A stretch of 19,357 nucleotides of DNA from Candidatus Bipolaricaulota bacterium (GTDB taxonomy: Bacteria > Bipolaricaulota > Bipolaricaulia > RBG-16-55-9): positions 1 to 19,357 of the forward strand of contig JALUUA010000021.1 in assembly GCA_027021605.1 (NCBI GenBank). The letters run 5' to 3'. The notes beneath the pieces were generated by a model that had not been told where the DNA came from, did not search any database, and saw nothing but the letters and a program-made list of their open reading frames with translations. Below, one piece after another: positions 6,841 through 12,992 of the stretch. Position numbers and translations under genes: made by a program. The number at the start of each line of letters is the position of its first letter. The stretch's first letter is position 1.

Positions 6841-6861
6841 AGTTGAAAATCATTCTCAACT
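6841..6861. promoter_or_regulatory. Near-perfect 21-bp palindrome, Fur-box-like
   Basis: Arms AGTTGAAAAT and ATTCTCAACT around a central C pair at 9 of 10 positions. The inner TGAAAAT-C-ATTCTCA matches the 7-1-7 Fur-type pattern TGATAAT-n-ATTATCA at 12 of 14 arm positions. It begins 1 bp upstream of the GGAGGT of the gene at 6423-6827, well placed to block expression. The Fur assignment is tentative. Confidence 0.45.
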
Positions 6862-6864
6862 GTG

Positions 6865-6980
6865 GTGCCAAAGAGTTGGCACAAACGCCGACGCCAAACT
6901 GCCAGATCTTCAGCTTCTGTTGGGGGAAAGCGAAGTTTGTGCCAAAGTTCGTGCCACTATATTGTGTTTGGCACTTTGGC
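6865..6980. repeat. Cluster of GTGCCAAA-type repeats, operator or iteron region
   Basis: In 116 bp the motif GTGCCAAA or its complement occurs repeatedly: 6865-6872, 6876-6882 (TTGGCAC; a dyad with the first, spacer AGAG), 6939-6946, 6951-6956 (GTGCCA), 6967-6974 (TTTGGCAC) and 6975-6980 (TTTGGC). A minus-strand TATAGT (6956-6961) lies between two inverted copies, with no good -35. This looks like operators on a promoter needing help, or initiator-binding iterons beside the rep gene. Confidence 0.55.
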
Positions 6981-6999
6981 GCTTCGTGGCTCTTAGGGT

Positions 7000-8487
7000 T
7001 CACCCACTATCACCCCCGACTTCGTCTCCCCCTAACTGGCAGCCGCTTAGGCAGTAAGCACCGCGCTTGGGTTTGACCAACGCTTCCTGCTCAACGAGAG
7101 CCTTAAGCGTGCGTGCAACGGTGCGCTGGCTGAAGCCGAGTCGCTTCATCCCCTCAACGATCTCGCCCGTCTTGGCGACGTAACCGGTGGGTTGGCCTTC
7201 CAGCCAAGCGATGATCTCCTGGGCGCAGGCTTCCGTCTCGGAGTCGGAGTCCGTAGACGCCTCTTCCCAGGTTAGCCGGACTTCGTCTCCGGTGATTTCC
7301 ATACGCACCTTGAACGGCGGCATCTCTTGCGCGTCCCGGTTTTTCCCCTGGCGCACCAGCACAGCTTGCTCCTCTCCTCGCCGCTTAAGGACGAAGACGG
7401 CGTCGCTGAGGTTCACCAGTTCTGAACCGCCGCGCATCGTCTCCAGCGCATCCCCGGCGTCCTTTCCGAGCACTGGGGCTTTGCGGAGGTGATGAAGGTA
7501 GACGAATGTAGCGTTGGAGTCTTCGCTCAACTTGCGAAGAGCCTGCATCGCCTCGGTGATTTCTACGTTGTTAAACTCTTCCCTCACGCCCCAAATCCGC
7601 GCGATGGTGTCCACAACGACAAGCTTGGGGGTTGTTTCGCTGAGCAGCCGCTTTAGCTCGGCGATCCCGGCGGGAGAGCGCAAATCGATGGTGGGGAAGT
7701 TCACTACGGCCAGCGAGCCGGGCGGGGGCGCACCCGTCTGCGCCGCGAGCATCCGCAGGCGCTTGGCGATGAGTTCCGGCGGATTCTCCGCGTTGATGTA
7801 GAGCACCGGGGCTCGGGCGAGGACTACGAACTTGCCGAAGACCGGGCTTCCCGTCGCTACGCAAAGCGCTAGATGGAGGCCAATCCAGGTCTTGAAGGCT
7901 GCTCTTTTGCCACCCAGCCCGACGACGCGCGGATGAGCAAGGAGATCTTGAACGGCCCACTCGGTCTCGATCGCGTCGGGCAAGTCCTCGAAGTAGACGG
8001 CGACTGGCTGCTCCTCCTTGGGCTTGGACAGCAGTTCCTCGAGGCGGGGGAGGAGGCCGCCGATCTGCCCGTTGAGGTTCTCCGCCTTCTCGGCTTGCTC
8101 CGCCAGCACAAGCCCCAGTTCGGCCAGCTCCCGCCGCTTGGCCTTCTCCCGGATGAGGTCGCCGTAATAGGGCACTGAGGTGGTCGTGGTCACGGCGGAG
8201 GCAAGCTCCGAGAGGTAAGAGCGCCCGCCCACCTCCGCAAGGACGCCTTTCTCCTCCAGCCGATTCCCCGCGGTGATGAGGTCGATGGGTTCGCCCCGCT
8301 CGAACATCTCGAGGAGCGTCTGATAGATCAGGCGGTGGGCTCGGAGGAAAAAGTGGCCAGGGGTGAGCTTCCCCATGAGCTGCGGGAGGACAGATTTGGC
8401 GTCCACAATTGCGGCGCCGAGCACGACCTGCTCGGCCTCACGAGCGACGAGTCTAGTCGACACGTCTGGATCCTTTCTCCTCCTCAT
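7000..8487 (-). CDS. Replication ATPase: DnaB N-terminal domain plus RepA-type RecA fold
   Basis: A 495-residue protein probably used for replication of the excised element. Residues about 12-120 match the DnaB helicase N-terminal domain (REAEQVVLGAAIVDAKSV, HFFLRAHRLIYQTLLEMFERGEPIDLITAGNRL, YLSELASAV). Residues 180-370 form a RecA/RepA ATPase: Walker A-like GKRAAFKT (193-200, Phe where Gly is usual), Walker B KLVVVD (D293) and YLHH (330-333). Residues about 425-480 look like a winged helix (TGYVAKTGEIVEGMKRLGFSQ..). The ATG at 8487 lacks a ribosome site; a GTG at 8463 with AAAGG at 8 nt is an alternative start. It heads the minus-strand block. Helicase activity is not certain. Confidence 0.82.
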   Translation of the reverse strand: MRRRKDPDVSTRLVAREAEQVVLGAAIVDAKSVLPQLMGKLTPGHFFLRAHRLIYQTLLEMFERGEPIDLITAGNRLEEKGVLAEVGGRSYLSELASAVTTTTSVPYYGDLIREKAKRRELAELGLVLAEQAEKAENLNGQIGGLLPRLEELLSKPKEEQPVAVYFEDLPDAIETEWAVQDLLAHPRVVGLGGKRAAFKTWIGLHLALCVATGSPVFGKFVVLARAPVLYINAENPPELIAKRLRMLAAQTGAPPPGSLAVVNFPTIDLRSPAGIAELKRLLSETTPKLVVVDTIARIWGVREEFNNVEITEAMQALRKLSEDSNATFVYLHHLRKAPVLGKDAGDALETMRGGSELVNLSDAVFVLKRRGEEQAVLVRQGKNRDAQEMPPFKVRMEITGDEVRLTWEEASTDSDSETEACAQEIIAWLEGQPTGYVAKTGEIVEGMKRLGFSQRTVARTLKALVEQEALVKPKRGAYCLSGCQLGGDEVGGDSG

Positions 8488-8515
8488 GCTGTTCTTGATC
8501 TTAAGAGGGTCGCAG

Positions 8516-8577
8516 TGTATAGTCTAGTGTAACGCTAACGCATAACGTTTGTCTGTGAGCTATATAAGAGCTATAAC
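8516..8577. promoter_or_regulatory. Divergent control region between rep and zinc-finger gene
   Basis: On the plus strand TTGTCT (8549-8554) and TATAAC (8572-8577) have a 17-bp spacer and drive the gene at 8622. On the minus strand TATACA (8516-8521) is a plausible -10 for rep but lacks a clear -35. The direct repeat GAGCTATA (8557-8564 and 8568-8575, 11-bp period) overlaps the plus promoter, and tandem TAACGC units lie between the promoters, probably operators. Confidence 0.55.
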
Positions 8578-8621
8578 TCGTGAGATGATTTATATCCATT
8601 ATTCCCGAAAAGGTGATCATC

Positions 8622-9329
8622 GTGGGAAGGCGTGCGAAGATCGTTCGCAGAAAGGTCATAAACGGCAGATACCATGTTGCATTAGTGAAGAATGCTTCAT
8701 TCTATGTAGGCAGGCAGTTAGCCCTAGAAAAACACGCCTGGAATCGTTTAGTTAACTGGGTTCAAGACAAGTGGAGACTCCAAGGTGAAAATCGTTCGCG
8801 AGGTGAGGTAGAGGAAGCTCTGAGAAAAGAGGGGTTTCATCTTGTGCAAAGATCCCCTGAAGAGATTTGGCAATGGTGGCAGTCGAGGGAACCATGTTCA
8901 GCTTCTGCCTTACCAGCCCACATTCGTCGCCTTAGGCAGAACGAGGCCACAAAAGCAGCTGCGGAATGGCTGATAGAGGCAATAGAACAGATAACTTGCC
9001 GAGCCAGTGAAAACGTCGACTTAGCCTCAATCTTGGAGAACTTGGAGCTAGCTTACGACTTTACCATCAGCGCTCAAGTAGAGCTGCCTCGGAAGGCAAA
9101 GCCACGGCTCCGCTTCTTTTCAATGCCGAAGGCTCTTGAATCTCCCGATTTCGATGTCGCTGTTGAGGTGGCTATAGCTGTCGATTCCCTCTTAGAATGG
9201 ATTAATGCGGGATGCTCACCCGCGTTGGCCGTATGCTCAAGCTGTAACTTGCCATTCTTTCGAGGACGAGGCCGACGCAGTCTCTGCGATGAGTGTCGCT
9301 CAGGCAAGCTTGTAGGTCGTCGAAGTTGA
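8622..9329 (+). CDS. Hypothetical protein with C-terminal four-cysteine zinc ribbon
   Basis: Not recognised as a family. I choose GTG 8622: the sequence AAGGTGATC, an unusually long match to the 16S anti-Shine-Dalgarno end, ends 4-5 nt before it; GTG 8613 in frame is too close. The 235-residue product has a basic N-terminus (VGRRAKIVRRKV), a helical middle, and near the C-terminus CSSCNLPFFRGRGRRSLCDEC (C205, C208, C222, C225), a zinc-ribbon spacing resembling CGNR-type nucleic-acid-binding fingers. It is transcribed divergently from rep and ends 17 bp before the convergent exported-protein gene. Base composition is more AT-rich than the flanks. A regulator is possible, but this is inference. 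Confidence 0.65.
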   Translation: MGRRAKIVRRKVINGRYHVALVKNASFYVGRQLALEKHAWNRLVNWVQDKWRLQGENRSRGEVEEALRKEGFHLVQRSPEEIWQWWQSREPCSASALPAHIRRLRQNEATKAAAEWLIEAIEQITCRASENVDLASILENLELAYDFTISAQVELPRKAKPRLRFFSMPKALESPDFDVAVEVAIAVDSLLEWINAGCSPALAVCSSCNLPFFRGRGRRSLCDECRSGKLVGRRS

Positions 9330-9346
9330 CCTGAAATAGCTACTCT

Positions 9347-10261
9347 TTATTTGGGTTCGGCTTTAATGCTAAAATCAAATCTCCACAACGCAGTATTGCC
9401 AGCATAGCGCCCGCGATTCTCACGAACGCGCACCTCAAGCGTTAGCATCTCTTCTACTTGCTGTGTTTCTGGGCACTCGATAGTAATCGTCTCTGAGCTG
9501 GAACCTACGTCTGGCACACTATCGTTTTCTTGAGCGATCGCACGTATCTTTAGCTCCAGCGTGCCCTCAAATTGATCCTGAAATATCTGGGTGGGGCCAG
9601 ATACTGCAATTCTGGCATCATTGATCTCCACGGCAAACGACCAATCATTCCCAACGCTGTCGTTATATACGAGGTCAAGGGCAGTCAGGTTAACAGTCGC
9701 CGTGCAGTTACGCGGCAGAGACCCGATCGCTTGTATCTTTTCATTAAGGACCCGGTAAAGCAGCTCCAGATTCGCTAGTAGCAACTCTTTGAGATCTGTT
9801 GAGGGTCCAGTCATCTTTCCTACTGCCACTTCCTTTAGTGCTTCAAATAGTAGCTCACCCTGGCGATAGCTCAGCATGTCCTTGAGTTGCTCAATGGCAG
9901 CTTCGCCTTTCTCTATGACGGCCTGATGGGCTTCTTGAATCTTGCGTTCAAAGGGTTCCAGTGCTTTTTCAAAATCATCACGGCTTCCCTGCCATTGCAG
10001 GAGAAAGTCCTTTAGCTCCAACTGAGCCTCTACTTGTGCTATGTAAGTGGTCCGCAAATCAGAGACGAGAGCTTGTATTCGCTGAAGCTGATCAATCGAA
10101 AGACCTGCTAAATTGATAGCCCGAAGGAGATGGATCTCGTCTTGAAGCTCTGCTGCATCCTTCTGGGTTACCAATCCCGCCTGAGTTGGCACGTTGCTCC
10201 CTTGTGCTGTTGATAATAGAATAATCACCAGCACAAATCCTAACAGCGCTCTCTTAAGCAT
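9347..10261 (-). CDS. Exported coiled-coil protein, cargo of the element
   Basis: Not recognised. Of 304 residues, 1-22 form a signal peptide (KRALLGFVLVIILLSTAQG). Residues about 38-200 are highly helical and charged, with long coiled-coil character (QDEIHLLRAINLAGLSIDQLQ, FERKIQEAHQAVIEKGEA, LLLANLELLYRVLNEKI). Residues about 205-304 look like a beta domain (WSFAVEINDARIAVSG, EGTLELKIRAIAQ, LTLEVRVRENRGRY). Two cysteines (NCTATV and IECPET) could form a disulphide outside the cytoplasm. The start overlaps the end of the kelch-like gene by 8 bp, so the two are one transcript and perhaps one surface or periplasmic complex. There is no anchor, lipobox or sorting motif. Confidence 0.7.
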   Translation of the reverse strand: MLKRALLGFVLVIILLSTAQGSNVPTQAGLVTQKDAAELQDEIHLLRAINLAGLSIDQLQRIQALVSDLRTTYIAQVEAQLELKDFLLQWQGSRDDFEKALEPFERKIQEAHQAVIEKGEAAIEQLKDMLSYRQGELLFEALKEVAVGKMTGPSTDLKELLLANLELLYRVLNEKIQAIGSLPRNCTATVNLTALDLVYNDSVGNDWSFAVEINDARIAVSGPTQIFQDQFEGTLELKIRAIAQENDSVPDVGSSSETITIECPETQQVEEMLTLEVRVRENRGRYAGNTALWRFDFSIKAEPK

Positions 10262-11357
10262 GCTGAAACCCTCCTTTACTATTTAATCCAATGCGCAAGC
10301 AGCCCAGTGAGATGGTGTGGGACTTCGTAATCTTCCATTGGTAAAACCCCCTTCCGCGATCCTGGCTACCATCAACACACTGCCACCGTGCTGATGTAGG
10401 CGTCCCTTGCCAGAAGTAGATCGCACCTTGTGAGTAGGCAAAGCGCGCACCGTTATAATGTCCGATAGGACAGGGAAGCTGTCCGAAGGACTCCCAGCTT
10501 TCTCGGGTGATGCTGTAACGCCAGAATCCCCAGCCAGGCTCTTCATTTACGCAGCCACCGTCTGAGGCATAGATATAGCCCGGCGTCTCCGGTGCCCAGA
10601 TAAGCGAGCCTCCATCTCCGACCCCGCAATCTGCTACAGGCAAGTCAGCCAGCGATTCCCATGTCATGCTCTGTGTGTTAAAGCGGGCAAACTTGCCATC
10701 CGGCCGGTTTTCGTCGCATTCGCCTTGAAGGGCATACAGGTAGTGATTCACGGCTACGATCGAAGCTCCATCGTCTGTGCATCGCCAATCTGGAGGATAC
10801 GGAAGAGGCTGCCACTCATCCGTTGCAGGATCATAGCGGGAAAAGAGGGCAGCGTGCTTGCTGCTACCTGTGAAAGCATAGACTTTGCCGTCGAAGCGGG
10901 AGACGGTCAAGGCGTTGCCAGCCCCCTGAGGGCCTGGTGTGTCTGCTCTTCTCTCCCAGCGCTCTTGGTCAAGGTTATAACGGAGGAAGAGGCGTCGATT
11001 GGGATCTCCATAGCGCGCACCAGCTAGGGCGTAAATAAAATCACCGCCGTCCCAGGCAAGTGCCGTGCCATTTCGGAAGGGCATCTCGCCTGCTGTTAGA
11101 TACGCCTCAACGTCACCCCTCAAGGGCAACAGTTCCCATGCTCCTACCTCGAGAACATATCGTGCAAAGACAGGAGCACTGTTAACGTTTAGTTGCTTAA
11201 TCAGGTAAATGTGCGTGTCTGTGCCCGCGATCGCTTGACCGAAGCCCCCAGCCTCTGGTGAAGGCGCTAAGACCTCCCACCTAGGAGGAGTGGCGAGGCT
11301 TAAGCCAGCGACCAGTAGAAAAGCCAACGGGATAGCCAGCCATCTTAGGCTTTTCAT
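10254..11357 (-). CDS. Exported kelch-like beta-propeller protein
   Basis: A 367-residue secreted protein. The ATG at 11357 follows AGAGG at 8 nt; a GTG three codons earlier is less likely. Residues 1-23 are a signal peptide (LAIPLAFLLVAGLSLA). The rest consists of about six blades of kelch type, recognised by recurring units such as FIYALAGARYGDPNRRLFLRY, KVYAFTGSSKHAALFSRYDP, YLYALQGECDENRPDGKFAR and YIYASDGG, each followed by a W-containing strand (DEWQPLPYPP, MTWESLADLP, ESWESFGQLP). Paired cysteines suggest disulphides. Propellers of this kind bind glycans or proteins; no catalytic motif is seen. It is the first gene of the two-gene cargo transcript, with its own promoter at 11380-11409. 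Confidence 0.8.
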   Translation of the reverse strand: MKSLRWLAIPLAFLLVAGLSLATPPRWEVLAPSPEAGGFGQAIAGTDTHIYLIKQLNVNSAPVFARYVLEVGAWELLPLRGDVEAYLTAGEMPFRNGTALAWDGGDFIYALAGARYGDPNRRLFLRYNLDQERWERRADTPGPQGAGNALTVSRFDGKVYAFTGSSKHAALFSRYDPATDEWQPLPYPPDWRCTDDGASIVAVNHYLYALQGECDENRPDGKFARFNTQSMTWESLADLPVADCGVGDGGSLIWAPETPGYIYASDGGCVNEEPGWGFWRYSITRESWESFGQLPCPIGHYNGARFAYSQGAIYFWQGTPTSARWQCVDGSQDRGRGFYQWKITKSHTISLGCLRIGLNSKGGFQHA

Positions 11358-11379
11358 TGTTGACACCTCTCTGCCACCA

Positions 11380-11409
11380 ATTATTGTTAGGACAAACGTG
11401 ACAAGTCAA
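11380..11409 (-). promoter_or_regulatory. Promoter of the kelch-like/coiled-coil cargo operon
   Basis: Minus-strand TTGACT (11404-11409) and AATAAT (11380-11385) have an 18-bp spacer (or CAATAA with 17). The start would fall near 11373, about 16 nt before the ATG, with AGAGG between. Confidence 0.6.
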
Positions 11410-11502
11410 ATTGCATCAACGATATGCCATTGTTCCATAAGTGTTAGAGCATCAAGGTGTGCGGAGCTTGGGATTTAGAGGGTAGAGCATAGGAACTCTA
11501 TC

Positions 11503-11751
11503 TTAGGGGGTGATGCGCAACCTTTTCACTTTCCTCAAATCCTCGACAGTAACCCGGCGGCCCAGCTTCTCGGAGACCTTTCGCGCCAGCTTACGCGCCT
11601 TCTTCTCCGAGAGGGTGCGGCTCGTGCCGACGTAGGCCAAATATCGGTGCCGGGGCCGCTTCGTCTTGGGGTCCCAATAGCTTGCCTTGAGCACCCAATA
11701 CTCCCGCTTGCTCCCGTCCGCTCGTCGCTGAAACATCTTGGCCAGATACAT
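11503..11751 (-). CDS. Small basic protein, 82 residues, probably leaderless
   Basis: A Lys/Arg-rich protein beginning MYLAKMFQRRADGSKREYWVL. Its N-terminal half (YWVLKASYWDP..RPRHRYLAYVG) resembles the strand-rich N-terminal piece that precedes the catalytic domain in some IS1634-type transposases, but no transposase domain follows; the second half is a helix pair (SEKKARKLARKVSEKLG, VTVEDLRKVKRL). A nucleic-acid-binding role is a reasonable guess, no more. The frame is open far upstream, but ATG 11751 sits where homology-like sequence begins, and a promoter -10 ends 9 nt before it, so the mRNA would have almost no leader. Confidence 0.65.
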   Translation of the reverse strand: MYLAKMFQRRADGSKREYWVLKASYWDPKTKRPRHRYLAYVGTSRTLSEKKARKLARKVSEKLGRRVTVEDLRKVKRLRITP

Positions 11752-11759
11752 GGTGCTAT

Positions 11760-11788
11760 AGTATAGCGCTAGGGATGGGGAAAAGCAA
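11760..11788 (-). promoter_or_regulatory. Promoter of the 82-residue protein gene
   Basis: Minus-strand TTGCTT (11783-11788) and TATACT (11760-11765) with a 17-bp spacer. The expected start near 11753 is 2 nt from the ATG. Confidence 0.65.
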
Positions 11789-11820
11789 GGGGAGGTGACG
11801 AATTTCCCCTCTTGGAGGTC

Positions 11821-11849
11821 TTGACAAACCCCAATCATAGTGCTATAGT
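11821..11849 (+). promoter_or_regulatory. Consensus promoter of the SWIM/zinc-ribbon operon
   Basis: Plus-strand TTGACA (11821-11826) and TATAGT (11844-11849) with a 17-bp spacer, the closest match to consensus in the window. The leader to the GTG at 11943 is about 87 nt. Confidence 0.8.
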
Positions 11850-11942
11850 ATAGGTGTAGATCCTTGGCAAGTGAAAACCCCGGGGCGGAGCGGGAAGACC
11901 GGAAGCCCCAAGCGCAAAGGCACAAGAGAGGAGGGATCAACG

Positions 11943-12248
11943 GTGACGGTGATCGAGCGGATCGAAGCTGCAGCGAAGCGGTTGGAGAAGGCCAAGGATA
12001 TCGTGCGGGCGGGGAAGGTTCACCGGATCGAGGGCGCGGGCGGCTACTGGGTGGTAGAAGGATCACAGGGAGCCTTCTACCTGGTCAACGGGACGTGCAC
12101 CTGCCCCGACTACCGGAAGCGGAGCAAGACGATCAAGTTCTGTAAGCACATGCTGGCCGTCGAGATCGTGAAATCTCAAGGGAGGAGAAACGGAAATGCG
12201 CAGCGCAACGGTGCGGGAGCTAATCGAACAGCTCAACAGGCTCAGTGA
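11943..12248 (+). CDS. SWIM zinc-finger protein
   Basis: A 101-residue protein starting at GTG with AGAGGAGGG at 7 nt. A basic helix (ERIEAAAKRLEKAKDIVRAGKV) precedes a SWIM zinc finger with ligands C52, C54, C67 and H69 (CTCPDYRKRS..FCKH) after two strands (GYWVVEG, GAFYLVNG). SWIM fingers bind DNA or protein in recombination factors, transposases and plant FAR1-like proteins. A Gly/Asn/Gln-rich tail ends the protein. The next gene overlaps its 3' end by 53 bp in another frame. As a stand-alone finger it may be an accessory nucleic-acid-binding factor of the element. Confidence 0.8.
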   Translation: MTVIERIEAAAKRLEKAKDIVRAGKVHRIEGAGGYWVVEGSQGAFYLVNGTCTCPDYRKRSKTIKFCKHMLAVEIVKSQGRRNGNAQRNGAGANRTAQQAQ

Positions 12249-12657
12249 AGAGGAGCTTGAGGCGCTTCGGACTGCGGTGAGTGCGGAACTCCAAGAGCGC
12301 GATCTTAACGGAAACGGGGCTGAGAGCGACGCGGAGAGCCGGGGGACGCCGGGCGGGCATCTCTCCCCGGCTCCCGCCCGCGAATCCAAAATACGGGCAA
12401 ATGGGTGGGATGTCAACCCCAACCGTAACCCCGCGTGGGAGTGGCAAACGGTAAAGGTGGCCTGTGGGGAGTGCGGAGGCCAAGGCTGGAAGAAGACGTT
12501 GCTGGACGGGGAGTTCTACAATTGTAAGGCTTGCGAGCGTCGGGGATGGTTCGAGCTGACGGTCCCCGTGCTCCGGTGCCAGGAGTGCCAAGGCCCTCCC
12601 GATGAGCGAGTCAAGGCGGGGATGCGGTGCGGGCGGTGTGCGTATGGAAATGTTTAG
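12196..12657 (+). CDS. Protein with four CxxC knuckles (DnaJ-like zinc ribbons)
   Basis: A 153-residue protein starting at ATG with GGGAGGAG at about 8 nt. Residues 1-36 form an amphipathic helix pair (VRELIEQLNRLSEEELEALRTAV), 37-85 are polar and probably disordered, and the end carries four CxxC pairs: C90/C93 (CGECGGQG), C110/C113 (CKACERRG), C128/C131 (CQECQG) and C145/C148 (CGRC). The first two have the CxxCxGxG spacing of the DnaJ cysteine-rich domain, but there is no J domain. It may bind zinc and act as an adaptor or regulator. It is co-transcribed with the SWIM gene and ends at a strong terminator. Confidence 0.75.
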   Translation: MRSATVRELIEQLNRLSEEELEALRTAVSAELQERDLNGNGAESDAESRGTPGGHLSPAPARESKIRANGWDVNPNRNPAWEWQTVKVACGECGGQGWKKTLLDGEFYNCKACERRGWFELTVPVLRCQECQGPPDERVKAGMRCGRCAYGNV

Positions 12658-12682
12658 GGGGAGCCCGAAGGCTCCCCCTTTT
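12657..12682 (+). terminator. Intrinsic terminator after the SWIM/zinc-ribbon operon
   Basis: Perfect 9-bp stem GGGGGAGCC/GGCTCCCCC with loop CGAA, followed by TTTT. It starts in the last base of the stop codon. Confidence 0.9.
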
Positions 12683-12683
12683 C

Positions 12684-12916
12684 CTTGCCATGCCTTACCT
12701 TACCTCGCCATGCCTTACCAAGTCTGGACTGTTAGGCATGGGACACGTGTCGAAGTCAATATACCACAAATCGGGCAGAAGTGTCAACCCCAACCCCGTC
12801 ACAGAACCGAACGAGCCCCCAAGTTGACAACACCTCTCCCGGCTATGCTAAAAGAACTAGGAAATGAAACGAGGCCAACGGTCTTGAGGGAAGGATCGAT
12901 GCCGGATCTTCACTAC
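12684..12916. other. Non-coding right end of the element with candidate integrase sites
   Basis: No gene is seen in these 233 bp. They hold GCCATGCCTTACC twice (12687-12699 and 12707-12719, 20-bp period). The first copy extends to CTTGCCATGCC, which is also the tRNA-Gly anticodon-arm sequence. GAGGCCAACGGTC at 12871-12883 is an exact copy of 4432-4444 at the left end. Together these look like integrase or excision-factor binding sites. Confidence 0.45.
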
Positions 12917-12992
12917 TGGAGCGGGCGACGGGACTTGAACCCGCGACCTTTGGCATGGCAAGCCAACGCTCTACCAACTGAGCTACGCCCGC
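12917..12992 (-). tRNA. tRNA-Gly(GCC), last gene of the array
   Basis: Same 76-nt sequence as the left copy: anticodon loop TTGCCAT with anticodon GCC, encoded CCA, discriminator T. It is transcribed with the five tRNAs upstream. The element lies directly at its 3' end, as is usual for tRNA-targeting integrases. Confidence 0.95.

Larger units (their letters stand above)
11754..11854. repeat. Paired CTATAGTATAG dyads over two divergent promoters
   Basis: GTGCTATAGTATAG occurs at 11753-11766 and again at 11841-11854, 88 bp apart and in the same orientation. The first is a perfect 13-bp dyad (GCTATA-G-TATAGC); the second keeps CTATA-G-TATAG. Each overlaps a -10 box, one for the leftward small-protein gene and one for the rightward SWIM gene. 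One regulator probably controls both. Confidence 0.6.
4263..12916. mobile_element. Integrative element in tRNA-Gly(GCC), satellite-like, about 8.65 kb
   Basis: The segment is bounded by two perfect 81-bp copies of the tRNA-Gly gene (4263-4343 and 12917-12997). A complete tyrosine integrase starts 101 bp inside the left copy. Contents: int; terS-like gene, ribbon-helix-helix gene, unknown gene and DnaB-N/RepA-type ATPase on the minus strand; a zinc-finger gene; two exported-protein genes; a tiny basic protein; SWIM and zinc-ribbon genes. There are no structural phage genes and no relaxase or type IV secretion genes. Base composition is mixed: about 8.5-11.5 kb is clearly more AT-rich than the chromosome on either side. 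Integration is firmly supported; the classification as a phage satellite is inferred from gene content. Confidence 0.85.

Noticed and set aside
6865..6980. CRISPR array
   Set aside because: Repeats are about 8 bp, in both orientations and irregularly spaced; no cas gene is present.
11503..12066. A 187-residue protein for the whole leftward frame
   Set aside because: The upstream part crosses two promoters and the SWIM gene and is low-complexity; only the last 82 codons look coding.
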